The notes under the pieces are model-generated. The model was not told where the DNA came from, did not search any database, and was given only the letters and a program-made list of their open reading frames with translations. Both the position numbers and the translations under genes were made by a program. From positions 2,607,622 to 2,671,621 of the forward strand of contig NZ_NTGB01000001.1 of the NCBI RefSeq assembly GCF_003072505.1: a stretch of 64,000 nucleotides of DNA, given 5' to 3'. The first letter of the stretch is position 1; each line of letters starts with the position of its first letter. Below, piece after piece: positions 1-10,769 of this stretch. The DNA is from Polynucleobacter rarus. GTDB taxonomy: Bacteria > Pseudomonadota > Gammaproteobacteria > Burkholderiales > Burkholderiaceae.

Positions 1-963
1 AGTTTTACCCTTTACTTCTCCCTTTGTAAATTTCTCTACATAGTCCGCATTTACTCTTGCTGCACGCTCTAATAATCTTGAGTGTAGATAGAACACGTCA
101 CCAGGGAACGCTTCACGTCCTGGAGGTCTTCTTAACAATAACGATACCTGACGGTACGCTACAGCTTGCTTGGTTAAGTCATCGTAAACAATTAATGCAT
201 CTTCGCCACGATCCCTGAAATACTCACCCATCGTACAACCTGAGTATGCTGATAAATATTGCATCGCCGCAGATTCTGAGGCAGTTGCTGCCACTACTAC
301 TGTGTAAGATAAAGCTCCGTGTTCTTCAAGTTTACGAACTACGTTATTTACCGTTGATGCTTTTTGGCCAATCGCAACGTAAACGCAATATACGCCTTTA
401 CCCTTTTGGTTAATAATTGCATCGACAGCAACAGCTGTTTTTCCAGTTTGTCTATCACCAATAATCAACTCACGCTGACCACGACCGACAGGAACCATGG
501 CATCAATAGACTTTAAACCTGTTTGTAGCGGTTGGCTGACTGACTGACGAGCGATAACTCCAGGAGCGACTTTCTCGATAATATCAGTTAGCTTTGCATT
601 TATCGGACCTTTACCATCAATTGGTTGACCGAGTGCATTTACCACACGACCAAGGAGCTCTGGTCCAACCGGTACCTCTAAAATACGGCCTGTACATTTA
701 ACTGGATCACCTTCAGAAATTAGTTCGTACTCGCCCAATATAACGGCGCCTACAGAATCTCTTTCGAGGTTCAATGCTAATCCAAAAGTGTTATTAGGGA
801 ACTCTAACATTTCACCTTGCATCACACCAGATAAGCCGTGAATACGACAAATTCCGTCAGTTACTGATATCACGGTACCTTGATTACGAACTTCAGTATC
901 AACGCCTACTCCGCTGATTTTACTTTTGATCAGTTCACTGATCTCAGATGGGTTAAGTTGCAT
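1..963 (-). CDS. atpA: ATP synthase F1 subunit alpha (partial, N-terminal 321 residues)
   Basis: Non-catalytic nucleotide-binding alpha subunit of the F1 part of the proton-driven ATP synthase, on the cytoplasmic face of the inner membrane. The reading frame is open from the ATG at 963 down to the window edge, so the C-terminal third lies outside. The Walker A motif GDRQTGKT lies near residues 170-177, preceded by a typical beta-barrel N-terminus beginning [16 protein letters not shown]. It follows atpH with a 38-bp gap in an atpI-B-E-F-H-A operon. Identification is certain; only the true end is unseen. Confidence 0.98.
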   Translation of the reverse strand, partial: MQLNPSEISELIKSKISGVGVDTEVRNQGTVISVTDGICRIHGLSGVMQGEMLEFPNNTFGLALNLERDSVGAVILGEYELISEGDPVKCTGRILEVPVGPELLGRVVNALGQPIDGKGPINAKLTDIIEKVAPGVIARQSVSQPLQTGLKSIDAMVPVGRGQRELIIGDRQTGKTAVAVDAIINQKGKGVYCVYVAIGQKASTVNNVVRKLEEHGALSYTVVVAATASESAAMQYLSAYSGCTMGEYFRDRGEDALIVYDDLTKQAVAYRQVSLLLRRPPGREAFPGDVFYLHSRLLERAARVNADYVEKFTKGEVKGKT

Positions 964-1001
964 TTATAACTCCTAAGGTCTTTTAATTTCGTTTATTCTC
1001 A

Positions 1002-1538
1002 TTAAGCTGACATTGCAGCTTGCATTGCTTCTAGTCTGGACTTTACTGATGAGTCTAAAACCTCATCTCCAACCTGTATTTTCACGCCACCGATTAATTC
1101 TGGATCGATTATTAATGTTGGTCGTAAAGCTTTTCCGTCAAATCTTTTCGAAATTGAGGATAGCAAACTTTCCAAAGCTAAACCGTCGATTGGAAAGGCA
1201 CTAGTAATAGTGACTTCTGCCGCACCCTCTCTTTGATTCTTGATTTGCTCAAACTGAAGGGCAATTTCAGGAATTACAGAAATACGGTGATTTTGGGCAA
1301 CCAAGTTAATAAATTGTTTGATCGGTTCACTTGGTGTTGATTTTGTACCAGTTGCCAAAAGATCACAAATTTGCTTTGAAGATACATTTGGATTGTTGGC
1401 CAAGGAAGCAATGTCTGGATGTGCGGCTAGCTGAGCTAACTCAGTTAATGACTCTAACCAAGCAGCCAAATCGCTATCTTTAGCTAGTTCTGACAAAGCT
1501 TCCGCGTAAGGGCGTGCAATTGTGGCGATATCTGCCAT
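1002..1538 (-). CDS. atpH: ATP synthase F1 subunit delta
   Basis: Delta subunit, which clamps the top of the F1 alpha3-beta3 hexamer to the peripheral b-subunit stalk. The 178-residue length is normal. The N-terminal helical domain begins MADIATIARPYAEALSELA, the usual start of the family, and the C-terminal part carries the conserved IDPELIGGVKIQVGDEVLDSS segment. It starts one base after the atpF stop codon, so the two are translationally coupled within the atp operon. Confidence 0.97.
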   Translation of the reverse strand: MADIATIARPYAEALSELAKDSDLAAWLESLTELAQLAAHPDIASLANNPNVSSKQICDLLATGTKSTPSEPIKQFINLVAQNHRISVIPEIALQFEQIKNQREGAAEVTITSAFPIDGLALESLLSSISKRFDGKALRPTLIIDPELIGGVKIQVGDEVLDSSVKSRLEAMQAAMSA

Positions 1539-1539
1539 T

Positions 1540-2010
1540 TTAGAGCTCTGCTTTCAATTGTTCTAGTAATGCCTGGTGAGCATTTTGATCTACTTCACGA
1601 CGTAAAATTTGCTCAGCACCTTTTATCGCTAGAGTAGCTACTTCATTTCTGAGAGTATCTCTAGCTCTAATAATTTGTTGATCTGCTTCAGATTTTGCTT
1701 GAGCAATAATACGAGCTGCTTCACTTCGTGCATTGTTTTTGATTTCATCTGCACTAAGTTGAGCTTTTTTCTCTGCCTCAGCAATTCTTTGAGCACCTTC
1801 ACTTTTAGCATCCGCTAAAGCTTGATCAGCACGTTTAGTAGCAATTTCTAAATCTGTCTTGCTCTTTTCAGCTGCAGCAAGACCATCTGCAATTTTAGTT
1901 GCTCTTTCATCTAAGGCTTTTACAAGCGGTGGCCAAACAAATGTAGCCACAACCCACCAAAGAATAAAAAACACAACCATTTGCGCGAATAGGGTCGCGT
2001 TCAGATTCAC
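1540..2010 (-). CDS. atpF: ATP synthase F0 subunit b
   Basis: Peripheral-stalk subunit of the F0 sector. One N-terminal membrane helix (about residues 5-30, with [16 protein letters not shown]) is followed by a long charged alpha-helical region rich in Ala, Lys and Glu that dimerises and reaches up to delta. The length of 156 residues is typical for betaproteobacteria. It sits between atpE and atpH in the canonical order, 66 bp after atpE. Confidence 0.97.
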   Translation of the reverse strand: MNLNATLFAQMVVFFILWWVVATFVWPPLVKALDERATKIADGLAAAEKSKTDLEIATKRADQALADAKSEGAQRIAEAEKKAQLSADEIKNNARSEAARIIAQAKSEADQQIIRARDTLRNEVATLAIKGAEQILRREVDQNAHQALLEQLKAEL

Positions 2011-2076
2011 GGCTTTTCCTTTCGGTTCATTTTAATAACTACCAGAAATTTCTGGTAGTTTCCTAAATAACTAATA

Positions 2077-2355
<279 letters not shown>

Positions 2356-2395
2356 CTAGTGTTAAAAAATGAAAAATGAAAAATGAAAACCTGAA

Positions 2396-3253
<858 letters not shown>

Positions 3254-3268
3254 TTATATCCTGATGAC

Positions 3269-3763
3269 TTATCGTAAAAACTTAAAATTTAGACCCTGCA
3301 ACCAATGGGCTTGCAAGGTGATAATAAACATCCCCAAAAAGGGAAACCACTTAATTTGAGGTACATACCTCACGACTACAAATATTATAATTAACGAAAA
3401 TGTAATTTTTATGAATTCTGCGAAAACTAAAGTATAAACAAAACTTTTGGCAGATCTCTTGTGACTACTTTTGTTAAACTGCATTCGCATTATAAACATA
3501 ATATTAGGGAGAACCCCTAAAATTGATCCACATAGTAATGAAATTACAACATCATTAACTTGAAAATTTATATTAATTAGCGAAGTTAAAATTGTAACAA
3601 GAATCGTTAATTGGCACTGAAGAATAACTACTTTCCAAGGACTGTTAATCCTTGGCTGAAGATCTTTACCCAATAACCGTATGGCTTGATCGTGACTAAG
3701 CACTTTAAAATTTTCATTAAATAGCTCATCTTTTCGATCAAAATCATCGTTATTAGGGTGCAA
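3269..3763 (-). CDS. atpI: ATP synthase subunit I (AtpI), c-ring assembly helper
   Basis: Small membrane protein encoded first in many atp operons; family members help assemble the c-ring. The 164 residues comprise a polar N-terminal stretch of about 45 residues and then four hydrophobic segments. Sequence in this family is poorly conserved, so the call rests on size, topology and position between parB and atpB. The gap to parB is only 12 bp, so the par genes and atp genes may be cotranscribed. Confidence 0.85.
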   Translation of the reverse strand: MHPNNDDFDRKDELFNENFKVLSHDQAIRLLGKDLQPRINSPWKVVILQCQLTILVTILTSLININFQVNDVVISLLCGSILGVLPNIMFIMRMQFNKSSHKRSAKSFVYTLVFAEFIKITFSLIIIFVVVRYVPQIKWFPFLGMFIITLQAHWLQGLNFKFLR

Positions 3764-3775
3764 AATTTTTCCCTT

Positions 3776-4657
3776 TTAAGACAAATTTAGTTTTTTAAGC
3801 AAGCTATCTAGCTCATCAGGATGGGAAAATTTAATTTTAATTTCACCCCCCTTAGATTTGGTTTTTATTTCCACCTCCAAACCAATCATATCTGCAATTC
3901 TTGTTTGTAAACCCTGAATATCCGGATCGACTTTAACCACTTTAACTTTTTGAATTCCATCAAGATTTTTTTTGCTAGATTGAATGATCTGATTTGCTAA
4001 TTTCTCTGCTTCTCTAACCGATAATCCTTGCGCGGCGACTCTTTGCGCCAAACCTATCTGTCTGGCTGTAGGAACATTCAACATCGCTCTGGCATGCCCC
4101 ATATCAATGTCACCGGCCATTAAAAGTGCCTGAACGGGCTTAGATAGTTGTGTTAGTCTTAACAGGTTGCTAACAGCACTTCTTGACTTACCAACTACCT
4201 GGGCAGCTTGTTCATGCGTAAAACCGAAATCTGAGATTAGTCTCGCCAAACCTTCGGCCTCCTCCAGTGGATTTAAATCTTGGCGCTGCATATTTTCGAT
4301 CAAGGCCATCGCTGCTGCCGTTTGATCGTCGACTTCTTTAATTAATGCTGGTACTGTATCTAATCCAGCCATTCCTGCTGCTCTAAATCGTCTTTCCCCA
4401 GCAATAATTTCATACTTTCCCTCACCAATCTGTCTGATTAAAAGAGGTTGCATTATTCCTTGTTGCTTAATACTTTCTGACAATTCTTGAAGCTCTGATT
4501 CTTTCATTTGCATACGAGGTTGATACTTCCCTCTTTGCAAATCTGCTAACTTTATAAATTTAATTTGATCTGTGTTTATCCCACTTGCTAACCCTGAATC
4601 TAACGATTCTCCTAACAATGCCTCGAGACCTCTACCTAAACCTTTTTTCTTAATCAT
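3776..4657 (-). CDS. parB: Chromosome partitioning protein ParB
   Basis: CTP-dependent DNA clamp that loads at parS sites and spreads to form the origin-proximal partition complex. The 293 residues begin with the short basic ParA-interaction tail (MIKKKGLGRGLEALLG). The CTP-binding motif GERRFR lies at residues 87-92 and the helix-turn-helix that reads parS at about 147-168 (HEQAAQVVGKSRSAVSNLL); the C-terminal dimer domain is lysine rich. It overlaps parA by 4 bp (ATGA). Two perfect parS sequences lie at 6610 and 8086, close by. Confidence 0.97.
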   Translation of the reverse strand: MIKKKGLGRGLEALLGESLDSGLASGINTDQIKFIKLADLQRGKYQPRMQMKESELQELSESIKQQGIMQPLLIRQIGEGKYEIIAGERRFRAAGMAGLDTVPALIKEVDDQTAAAMALIENMQRQDLNPLEEAEGLARLISDFGFTHEQAAQVVGKSRSAVSNLLRLTQLSKPVQALLMAGDIDMGHARAMLNVPTARQIGLAQRVAAQGLSVREAEKLANQIIQSSKKNLDGIQKVKVVKVDPDIQGLQTRIADMIGLEVEIKTKSKGGEIKIKFSHPDELDSLLKKLNLS

Positions 4658-5430
4658 TGTGTATTTTTCTTTGTTCTTTCAATCATTTCTGCGGCAAACT
4701 CAACATACGCTTTTGCCCCCCTTGAAACCTTGTCGTACACCACGCCTGGCATTCCGTAAGACGGGGCTTCAGCAAGTCTTACGTTTCTTGGAATAATAGT
4801 TTTAAATACTTTATCTCCAAAATGATTTATTAATTGTTCAGATACTTGTTGTTGTAATGCGGTACGTGGATCAAACATGACCCTTAACAATCCAATAATC
4901 TTTAAGTCACTATTTAAGTTTGCATGAACTTGCTTAATGCTATTGACAAGATCAGACAAACCCTCAAGGGCAAAATATTCGCACTGCATTGGAACGATTA
5001 CTCCATTTGCAGCACATAAACCATTCAAAGTTAGTAATGACAAAGCTGGGGGACAATCAATTAATACAAAATCATAATTATCATGCTCGACCTTTAAAGC
5101 TTTTCTAAGCAAAGATTCGCGATGATCAAAATCCACTAGCTCAACTTCAGCTCCAGCTAAGTTTCTATTAGCTGGTAAGACATCATAACCACCTGATTCT
5201 GAATAAGATTTTGAATTTTTTACATTCTCTAAACCAATTAATACTTGATAGACTGAGCTTTTTAGTTGGTGTTTATCTACTCCAGACCCCATCGTCGCGT
5301 TACCTTGGGGATCCAAATCAATCAGTAAAACCCTTTGATTTAATGAAGCTAAACTTGCTGCTAAGTTAATGGCAGTGGTTGTTTTTCCCACTCCCCCTTT
5401 TTGGTTTGCAATACAAAACACTTGTGCCAT
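4654..5430 (-). CDS. parA: Chromosome partitioning ATPase ParA
   Basis: Deviant-Walker ATPase that moves ParB-bound origins apart over the nucleoid. The N-terminal motif KGGVGKTTTAINLAASL (residues 10-26) is the deviant Walker A with the extra signature lysine at position 10, and the Walker B region is DFVLIDCPPALSLLT. Its 258 residues match the chromosomal (Soj-like, no N-terminal HTH) type. It is coupled to parB by an ATGA overlap and follows rsmG by 17 bp. Confidence 0.98.
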   Translation of the reverse strand: MAQVFCIANQKGGVGKTTTAINLAASLASLNQRVLLIDLDPQGNATMGSGVDKHQLKSSVYQVLIGLENVKNSKSYSESGGYDVLPANRNLAGAEVELVDFDHRESLLRKALKVEHDNYDFVLIDCPPALSLLTLNGLCAANGVIVPMQCEYFALEGLSDLVNSIKQVHANLNSDLKIIGLLRVMFDPRTALQQQVSEQLINHFGDKVFKTIIPRNVRLAEAPSYGMPGVVYDKVSRGAKAYVEFAAEMIERTKKNTQ

Positions 5431-5447
5431 TCTGAGTCCTTTTTCTA

Positions 5448-6128
5448 TTATTTTCTCATGGAAGTCATGACTAATAAACAGCGATATGCATCTAATTTTG
5501 GTATATTTAATTCAATGTTTTTAATTAATCTCCAATCACCAATAACTCTCTTCAACTCTTCATCAACCCTTTGCGATTTCATTGCAAACACTAATGACTC
5601 CCCTTTTATTAGCGAGTTCGAGTAATCTAAAAAATTATTTAGTTCAGTAAATGCACGAGAAATTGTTGCATCAAAGATGTTAGGGTTTTCTTTCGCAAAG
5701 GCTTCAATTCTCTTATCAACAACAAAGTAATTTTCTAACTTTAGGCGAATTTTAATTGTTTGTAAAAAAGCTGTTTTTTTCTTTATTGACTCTATTGCAT
5801 AAAAGTTAATTTCAGGCAATAAAATAGCTAATACAATACTTGGAAAACCTCCGCCTGATCCTAGGTCAGCAACCTTGATTGGAGCTAGCCTATCTAAGTC
5901 CTTGAGATAGTTCCCTACACTAGGAACAACCGACATTGAATCCAAATAGTGTGCACGCATTAATGTTTCAAAGTTATTTACGGCACTTAAATTATGCACA
6001 GCGTTCCACTTAATGAACTCTTGAATAAACAATTGGACTTGATCAATTTGAGCATCGGTTAATTTCTGCTTAAAACAATGCTCTCCCTCAGCTATTATTT
6101 GATCAAAAACCAATTGATTAAACTGCAT
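5448..6128 (-). CDS. rsmG: 16S rRNA (guanine-527-N7)-methyltransferase
   Basis: Methylates G527 of 16S rRNA using S-adenosylmethionine. The Rossmann SAM motif [17 protein letters not shown] and the preceding family motif RAHYLDS are present. The ATG at 6128 is chosen because an AAAGG sits about 10 bases upstream; an in-frame GTG at 6152 would add eight residues but has a poorly placed ribosome site. From 6128 the product is 226 residues, close to the usual size. It overlaps the mnmG end by 11 bp, the classic gidA-gidB pairing. Confidence 0.95.
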   Translation of the reverse strand: MQFNQLVFDQIIAEGEHCFKQKLTDAQIDQVQLFIQEFIKWNAVHNLSAVNNFETLMRAHYLDSMSVVPSVGNYLKDLDRLAPIKVADLGSGGGFPSIVLAILLPEINFYAIESIKKKTAFLQTIKIRLKLENYFVVDKRIEAFAKENPNIFDATISRAFTELNNFLDYSNSLIKGESLVFAMKSQRVDEELKRVIGDWRLIKNIELNIPKLDAYRCLLVMTSMRK

Positions 6129-8043
6129 CAGATTGAGCCTTTCTACCGACACCTCTTTTTAAGTGAACTAACAAAAGAGAAATTGCCGCTGGTGTTACCC
6201 CAGAGATTCTTGATGCTTGACCTAAAGTAGTTGGTTTACCCTTGTTTAGTTTTTGCTGAACTTCATTTGATAAGCCTAAAACTTCTACATAATTCAAATT
6301 ATTTGGTAATTCCATATTTTCATAATAGGCATGACGGTCAATTTCAATGGTTTGTCTATCAATATAACCCTGATACTTTATTCCAATTTCGACCTGCTCT
6401 TCTAGTTGCTTTAACAAAAGCCCATCATACTGTTGATCCACACTCGCCCATCTACCATCAAGAGCATTCATCAGATGATCATACGTAATCTCCGGCCTCT
6501 TTAATAACTCTGCGAGGCTATATTCATGGGACAAGACTTGACCAAAAACAGCTTTACTTTCGTCTGGAGTTATATTTTTTGGAGATACCCAAGTAGTTGA
6601 AAGTCTCGATGTTTCACGTGAAACACCTTCAAGTTTTCTACAAAAGAAATCCCATTGCTTATCCCCTACCAAACCTAAGGATCTACCTATTTCTGTTAAT
6701 CGAATATCAGCATTATCTTCACGCAAACTCAAACGATATTCTGCTCGACTTGTAAACATACGATAAGGTTCTTGTACACCCTTTGTTATTAAGTCATCAA
6801 CCAGCACACCTAAATAAGCATCACTTCTCAATGGATGCCAAGAGTCTTTAGATGTTGCTCTCAGCCCTGCATTTATGCCTGCCAACAAACCCTGTGCTGC
6901 TGCCTCTTCATACCCTGTAGTTCCATTAATTTGCCCTGCAAAGAAAAGGCCCTTAATCAACTTTGACTCAAGCGAAGGTGTTAATGATCTTGGGTCGTAA
7001 TAATCATATTCGATTGCATATCCGGGTCGTAAGATGTGGGCATTTTCAAGGCCAGGAATAGAATGAACAAGGTCTAACTGAACATCAAAAGGTAAACTAG
7101 TTGAAATTCCATTCGGATAAAATTCATTTGTTGATAAGCCCTCTGGTTCTAAAAAAATCTGATGGCTATTCTTACTGGCAAAACGGTGAATTTTATCCTC
7201 TATTGATGGACAATATCGTGGTCCAACCCCTTCTATAACCCCGGTGTACATCGGTGAGCGATCGAGGCCCCCACGGATAATATCGTGCGTTTGCTCATTA
7301 GTATGAGTAATCCAACAAGGAACTTGTTTAGGATGTTGCTCAGGCCTCCCCATAAATGAAAATACCGGTACAGGATCCAAGTCCCCAGGTTGCTCTGTCA
7401 TTACAGAAAAATCAATTGTTCGGCCGTCAATTCTTGGCGGCGTACCTGTTTTTAATCGCCCTTGTGGAAGCTTCAACTCTTTTAACCTAGCTGAAAGCCT
7501 CACAGATGCAGGATCACCCGCCCTACCTCCAGAGTGATTATCAAGACCTACATGGATCTTACCATCAAGAAAAGTACCTGCAGTTATAACAACTTGCTCA
7601 GCATAAAAATGAACCCCTAACTGGGTAATAGCACCGCGAACTTCATCACCTAAAATGATTAAATCATCAACGGCCGCCTGAAATAATGTCAAGTTTTCTT
7701 GGTTTTCGAGAAGCGTCCTCATTGAAGATTTATAAAGGGCTCGATCAGCCTGTGCTCTAGTGGCCCTTACCGCAGGACCTTTACTTGAATTTAAGATTCG
7801 AAACTGAATACCGGATAAATCAGTAATATGAGCCATTGCTCCACCAAGAGCATCTATCTCTTTTACTAAGTGTCCCTTGCCAATACCCCCAATAGAGGGG
7901 TTACAACTCATTGTCCCAAGTGTCTCAATATTGTGGGTTAAAAGCAAGGTTTTACAGCCCATTCTTGCACTTGCTAAGGCAGCTTCACAGCCAGCATGAC
8001 CCCCGCCAATAACGATTACAGCAAATTTTACTTTATATTCCAT
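6118..8043 (-). CDS. mnmG: tRNA uridine-34 5-carboxymethylaminomethyl synthesis enzyme, FAD subunit
   Basis: FAD-binding partner of MnmE; together they install the cmnm5 group on U34 of several tRNAs in the cytoplasm. The N-terminal dinucleotide-binding motif [19 protein letters not shown] lies at about residues 11-29. The family motifs [18 protein letters not shown] and [13 protein letters not shown] follow, and the 641-residue length is standard. Its partner mnmE is encoded at 24010-25380. A perfect parS site (6610-6625) is embedded in the frame, encoding part of GVSRETS. Confidence 0.98.
   Translation of the reverse strand: MEYKVKFAVIVIGGGHAGCEAALASARMGCKTLLLTHNIETLGTMSCNPSIGGIGKGHLVKEIDALGGAMAHITDLSGIQFRILNSSKGPAVRATRAQADRALYKSSMRTLLENQENLTLFQAAVDDLIILGDEVRGAITQLGVHFYAEQVVITAGTFLDGKIHVGLDNHSGGRAGDPASVRLSARLKELKLPQGRLKTGTPPRIDGRTIDFSVMTEQPGDLDPVPVFSFMGRPEQHPKQVPCWITHTNEQTHDIIRGGLDRSPMYTGVIEGVGPRYCPSIEDKIHRFASKNSHQIFLEPEGLSTNEFYPNGISTSLPFDVQLDLVHSIPGLENAHILRPGYAIEYDYYDPRSLTPSLESKLIKGLFFAGQINGTTGYEEAAAQGLLAGINAGLRATSKDSWHPLRSDAYLGVLVDDLITKGVQEPYRMFTSRAEYRLSLREDNADIRLTEIGRSLGLVGDKQWDFFCRKLEGVSRETSRLSTTWVSPKNITPDESKAVFGQVLSHEYSLAELLKRPEITYDHLMNALDGRWASVDQQYDGLLLKQLEEQVEIGIKYQGYIDRQTIEIDRHAYYENMELPNNLNYVEVLGLSNEVQQKLNKGKPTTLGQASRISGVTPAAISLLLVHLKRGVGRKAQSDAV
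6610..6625. promoter_or_regulatory. parS centromere site within mnmG
   Basis: The 16-bp sequence TGTTTCACGTGAAACA, a perfect palindrome, matches the consensus chromosomal parS bound by ParB. It lies inside the mnmG coding frame, about 2 kb from parB, as is common for origin-proximal parS sites. Confidence 0.95.
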
Positions 8044-8078
8044 AGATGAATTTCCCTTAGGGAAGAGATGATAACACT

Positions 8079-8906
8079 TTAATAATGTTTCACGTGAAAC
8101 AAATTTTTATCAGTTACTAATTGTAACCAATGATAGGAGTCATTTGATGTTTTTAAGATTAAAAGCACAACCACCAAAATGAATACTTTTCTAACAAGCA
8201 AGCTGCCTTTTGCTATAGCTAGGCGACTACCAAAAAAACTACCCAATATATTAAAAAACATCATCCAAATAGCAACACCCCAGCTAATATGACCCGTAGG
8301 TATAAACAAGGCTAAGGCAGCAAAATTAGTGATACAGTTAATTACCTTTGTCGCAGCAGCGCCATTGATAAAGTCAAACCGAAGAAAATGTACAAATAAG
8401 AACATGAGGAACATACCTGTTCCAGGACCAAAAAAGCCATCATAAAAACCAATAGTTAACGTGCCAATAATTAAAATCAAGAACTCTTTACTTGTGAAAG
8501 TAAAGGCTCGATGCTCAATCCCCATACTTTTATTAAAAAGAGTAAAAATTAATAAAGCAATTAACAGAGGGGGTAAGGATTGACGAAGGAAATCAGCAGA
8601 TATCTGGGTAACTGCCCAGGCTCCCAGGAAAGATCCAACTAAGGCACAACCACCACCTAATAATAAAACCAACTTGGGAAGTCTAACAGTAGCTAAATAC
8701 TTCTTAGCAGCAGTTGCAGTTCCTCCTAAAGAAGCAAGTTTATTGGTTCCAAAAAGGGTTGCTGGAGACTCATTAGGAAATGCCACAAACAAAGCGGGGA
8801 CTTGAATTAGACCACCACCTCCAACGATGGAATCAATAAATCCAGCGATAAATGCAAGGAGACCTAGAAAAAAAATAGAAAATTCGAAAAGATCAATAAA
8901 AGACAA
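8079..8906 (-). CDS. TauE/SafE family permease (sulfite/sulfonate exporter family)
   Basis: Polytopic inner-membrane protein of 275 residues with about eight hydrophobic segments and the two glycine-rich repeats of the family ([18 protein letters not shown] near the N-terminus, [15 protein letters not shown] in the second half). Members export sulfite, organosulfonates or sulfoacetate, but substrates cannot be told from sequence. It is 8 bp after livM and 35 bp before mnmG, so it may be read with either. The end of its frame contains the second parS site. The link with a sulfite-oxidising enzyme at 62920 is only speculative. Confidence 0.88.
   Translation of the reverse strand: MSFIDLFEFSIFFLGLLAFIAGFIDSIVGGGGLIQVPALFVAFPNESPATLFGTNKLASLGGTATAAKKYLATVRLPKLVLLLGGGCALVGSFLGAWAVTQISADFLRQSLPPLLIALLIFTLFNKSMGIEHRAFTFTSKEFLILIIGTLTIGFYDGFFGPGTGMFLMFLFVHFLRFDFINGAAATKVINCITNFAALALFIPTGHISWGVAIWMMFFNILGSFFGSRLAIAKGSLLVRKVFILVVVLLILKTSNDSYHWLQLVTDKNLFHVKHY
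8086..8101. promoter_or_regulatory. parS centromere site at the 3' end of the TauE/SafE gene
   Basis: A second perfect copy of TGTTTCACGTGAAACA. It overlaps the last codons of the permease gene (encoding FHVKH), 1.5 kb from the first site and about 3.4 kb upstream of parB. Two identical 16-mers so close to parAB are very unlikely by chance. Confidence 0.95.
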
Positions 8907-8914
8907 AATAAGGA

Positions 8915-9877
8915 CTATTTAATCTTCGCAAGAATTTCTCCCACGATACCTTTACGAAACAACATAACGCAGATAACAAATATTAGACCAGTGACAATAG
9001 TAACTGACTCACCAAGTGTTCTAAACCATTCAATGTTTGTAAGGTTAAAGATAGAGAGCCCAATATCACCAACTTTATGTTCTAAAACGGTAATAACAAC
9101 GGCACCAACCACTGGACCAATTAAAGTTCCAACGCCACCAACCAGGGTCATCAAAATAACAAGACCTGACATGGACCAATGAGCATCAGATAACGTTTCA
9201 AAGCCCATCATGAGGGCCTGCAAGCTTCCAGCAAGACCAGCTAAGGTGCCAGACAAAACAAAAGCAAGTAGTTTAAAACGGTTAACCTCATAGCCAAGCG
9301 ATATCGCTCTGGGCTCATTTTCTTTAATGGCAAATAAGACCTTACCAAAAGGAGATGAAACAACCCTAGCAATAAGAAGCATAGCAAGTACTGTAAAAAA
9401 CAAGAAAACAAAGTACATATTCAAGTCATTATTTAAATCAATAACACCTAAGAAAACACCCCTTGGTATTCCTTGCATTCCATCTTCACCGCCAGTAAAT
9501 TTTGCTTGTAAGAAAATGAAATACAACATTTGGGCTAAAGCCATCGTGATCATCGCAAAATAAATCCCTTGACGGCGAATAGCAAGGCTACCCATAACAA
9601 AGCCAAGAATTGCGGCAAAAAAAGTTCCTGCAAACAAACCCACCTCAGGTGGAAACCCTAGATCTCGAATGAAATAACCACAAATATAACCAGCTCCACC
9701 AAGAAAAGCAGCATGCCCAAATGATAATAGGCCTGTGTATCCTAATAACAAATTGAAGGCGGCAGCAAACAGTGAAAAGCATAAAATCTTCATCAAGAAG
9801 ATTGGATATAAGATAAAGGGTGCTAAAAGAGAAAACCCAAATAACACAAAATAAAGTAATTTACTTGATATTTTCAT
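8915..9877 (-). CDS. Branched-chain amino acid type ABC transporter permease, LivM family
   Basis: Inner-membrane permease of 320 residues with eight to ten helices. It carries the LivM hallmarks: AAFNLLLGYTGLLSFGHAAF near residue 40 and the ATP-coupling loop with AIRENEP-like AIKENEPRAISLGY near residue 185. It partners the LivH-type permease, whose stop codon overlaps this start by one base. The substrate is unknown; relatives carry branched-chain amino acids, urea, or aromatic and short acids. Confidence 0.93.
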   Translation of the reverse strand: MKISSKLLYFVLFGFSLLAPFILYPIFLMKILCFSLFAAAFNLLLGYTGLLSFGHAAFLGGAGYICGYFIRDLGFPPEVGLFAGTFFAAILGFVMGSLAIRRQGIYFAMITMALAQMLYFIFLQAKFTGGEDGMQGIPRGVFLGVIDLNNDLNMYFVFLFFTVLAMLLIARVVSSPFGKVLFAIKENEPRAISLGYEVNRFKLLAFVLSGTLAGLAGSLQALMMGFETLSDAHWSMSGLVILMTLVGGVGTLIGPVVGAVVITVLEHKVGDIGLSIFNLTNIEWFRTLGESVTIVTGLIFVICVMLFRKGIVGEILAKIK

Positions 9878-10761
9878 TAACTCTCTCGACCAAATAAACC
9901 CGCTGGACGCACTAAAAGAACGATAGCCATAATCACAAAAACAACAGTACTAGAAGCCTCTGGATAAATAACTTTTGTAAACGCCTCAATCAGTCCAAGC
10001 CCAAGGCCTGTAAAAATAGAACCTAAAATCGAACCCATACCGCCAATTACAACAATCGCAAATATTGCAATAATTAAGTTTGAGCCCATTAATGGGGATA
10101 CTTGAATAATCGGTGCAGCTAAGACACCAGATAAAGCAGCTAAAGCAACACCAAAGCCATAGGTTAATGTCACCATCAAAGGAAAGTTAATACCAAAAGC
10201 TTGAACTAATTTCGGGTTCTCTGTACCAGCTCTTAAATAAGCACCCAATTTTGTTCTCTCGATAACAAACCAGGTTCCAAAACAGACAACCAGGGATATC
10301 AATACAACCCAAGCTCGGTAGATAGGTAAGAACATAAAGCCTACATTAATAGCGCCGGTAAGGGCCTCTGGGACATTGTAAGACATCCCAGATACACCAT
10401 AAAAAGATCTAAAGACGCCCTCTAAGATTAGAGTCATACCAAAAGTTAAAAGCAGACCATATAAATGATCTAATGCATATAAATGCTTCAATAATATTTT
10501 TTCGATCAATACACCAACAATACCAACCGACAAAGGGGCCAAAATTAACATCTGCCAGTAAGAAATATTAAAGGCAGTCAAACCAATCCAAGTGAATAAT
10601 GCCCCCATCATAAACATCGCTCCATGAGCGAAGTTAACCACATTCAAAAGGCCAAAAATCACAGCGAGACCAAGACTTAGCATGGCATAAAAGCTACCAT
10701 TCACCAGCCCCAACAGGAGCTGGCTAAGAATAGCAGAAACAGGAAGACTAAATATTTCCAT
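9877..10761 (-). CDS. Branched-chain amino acid type ABC transporter permease, LivH family
   Basis: Second permease, 294 residues. Family features include LGLAVIFGLLNVVNFAHGAMFMMGA near residue 30 and the coupling loop RAGTENPKLVQAFGIN near residue 177. It lies 8 bp after the periplasmic binding protein gene and overlaps the LivM gene by one base, so the operon order is ATPases - binding protein - H - M. Substrate range is not predictable from this protein. Confidence 0.93.
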   Translation of the reverse strand: MEIFSLPVSAILSQLLLGLVNGSFYAMLSLGLAVIFGLLNVVNFAHGAMFMMGALFTWIGLTAFNISYWQMLILAPLSVGIVGVLIEKILLKHLYALDHLYGLLLTFGMTLILEGVFRSFYGVSGMSYNVPEALTGAINVGFMFLPIYRAWVVLISLVVCFGTWFVIERTKLGAYLRAGTENPKLVQAFGINFPLMVTLTYGFGVALAALSGVLAAPIIQVSPLMGSNLIIAIFAIVVIGGMGSILGSIFTGLGLGLIEAFTKVIYPEASSTVVFVIMAIVLLVRPAGLFGRES

Positions 10762-10769
10762 TAAATCAA

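Noticed and set aside
8051-8063. Short palindrome TTCCCTTAGGGAA upstream of mnmG as an operator
   Set aside because: It is only 13 bp, isolated, and no regulator or second copy supports it.
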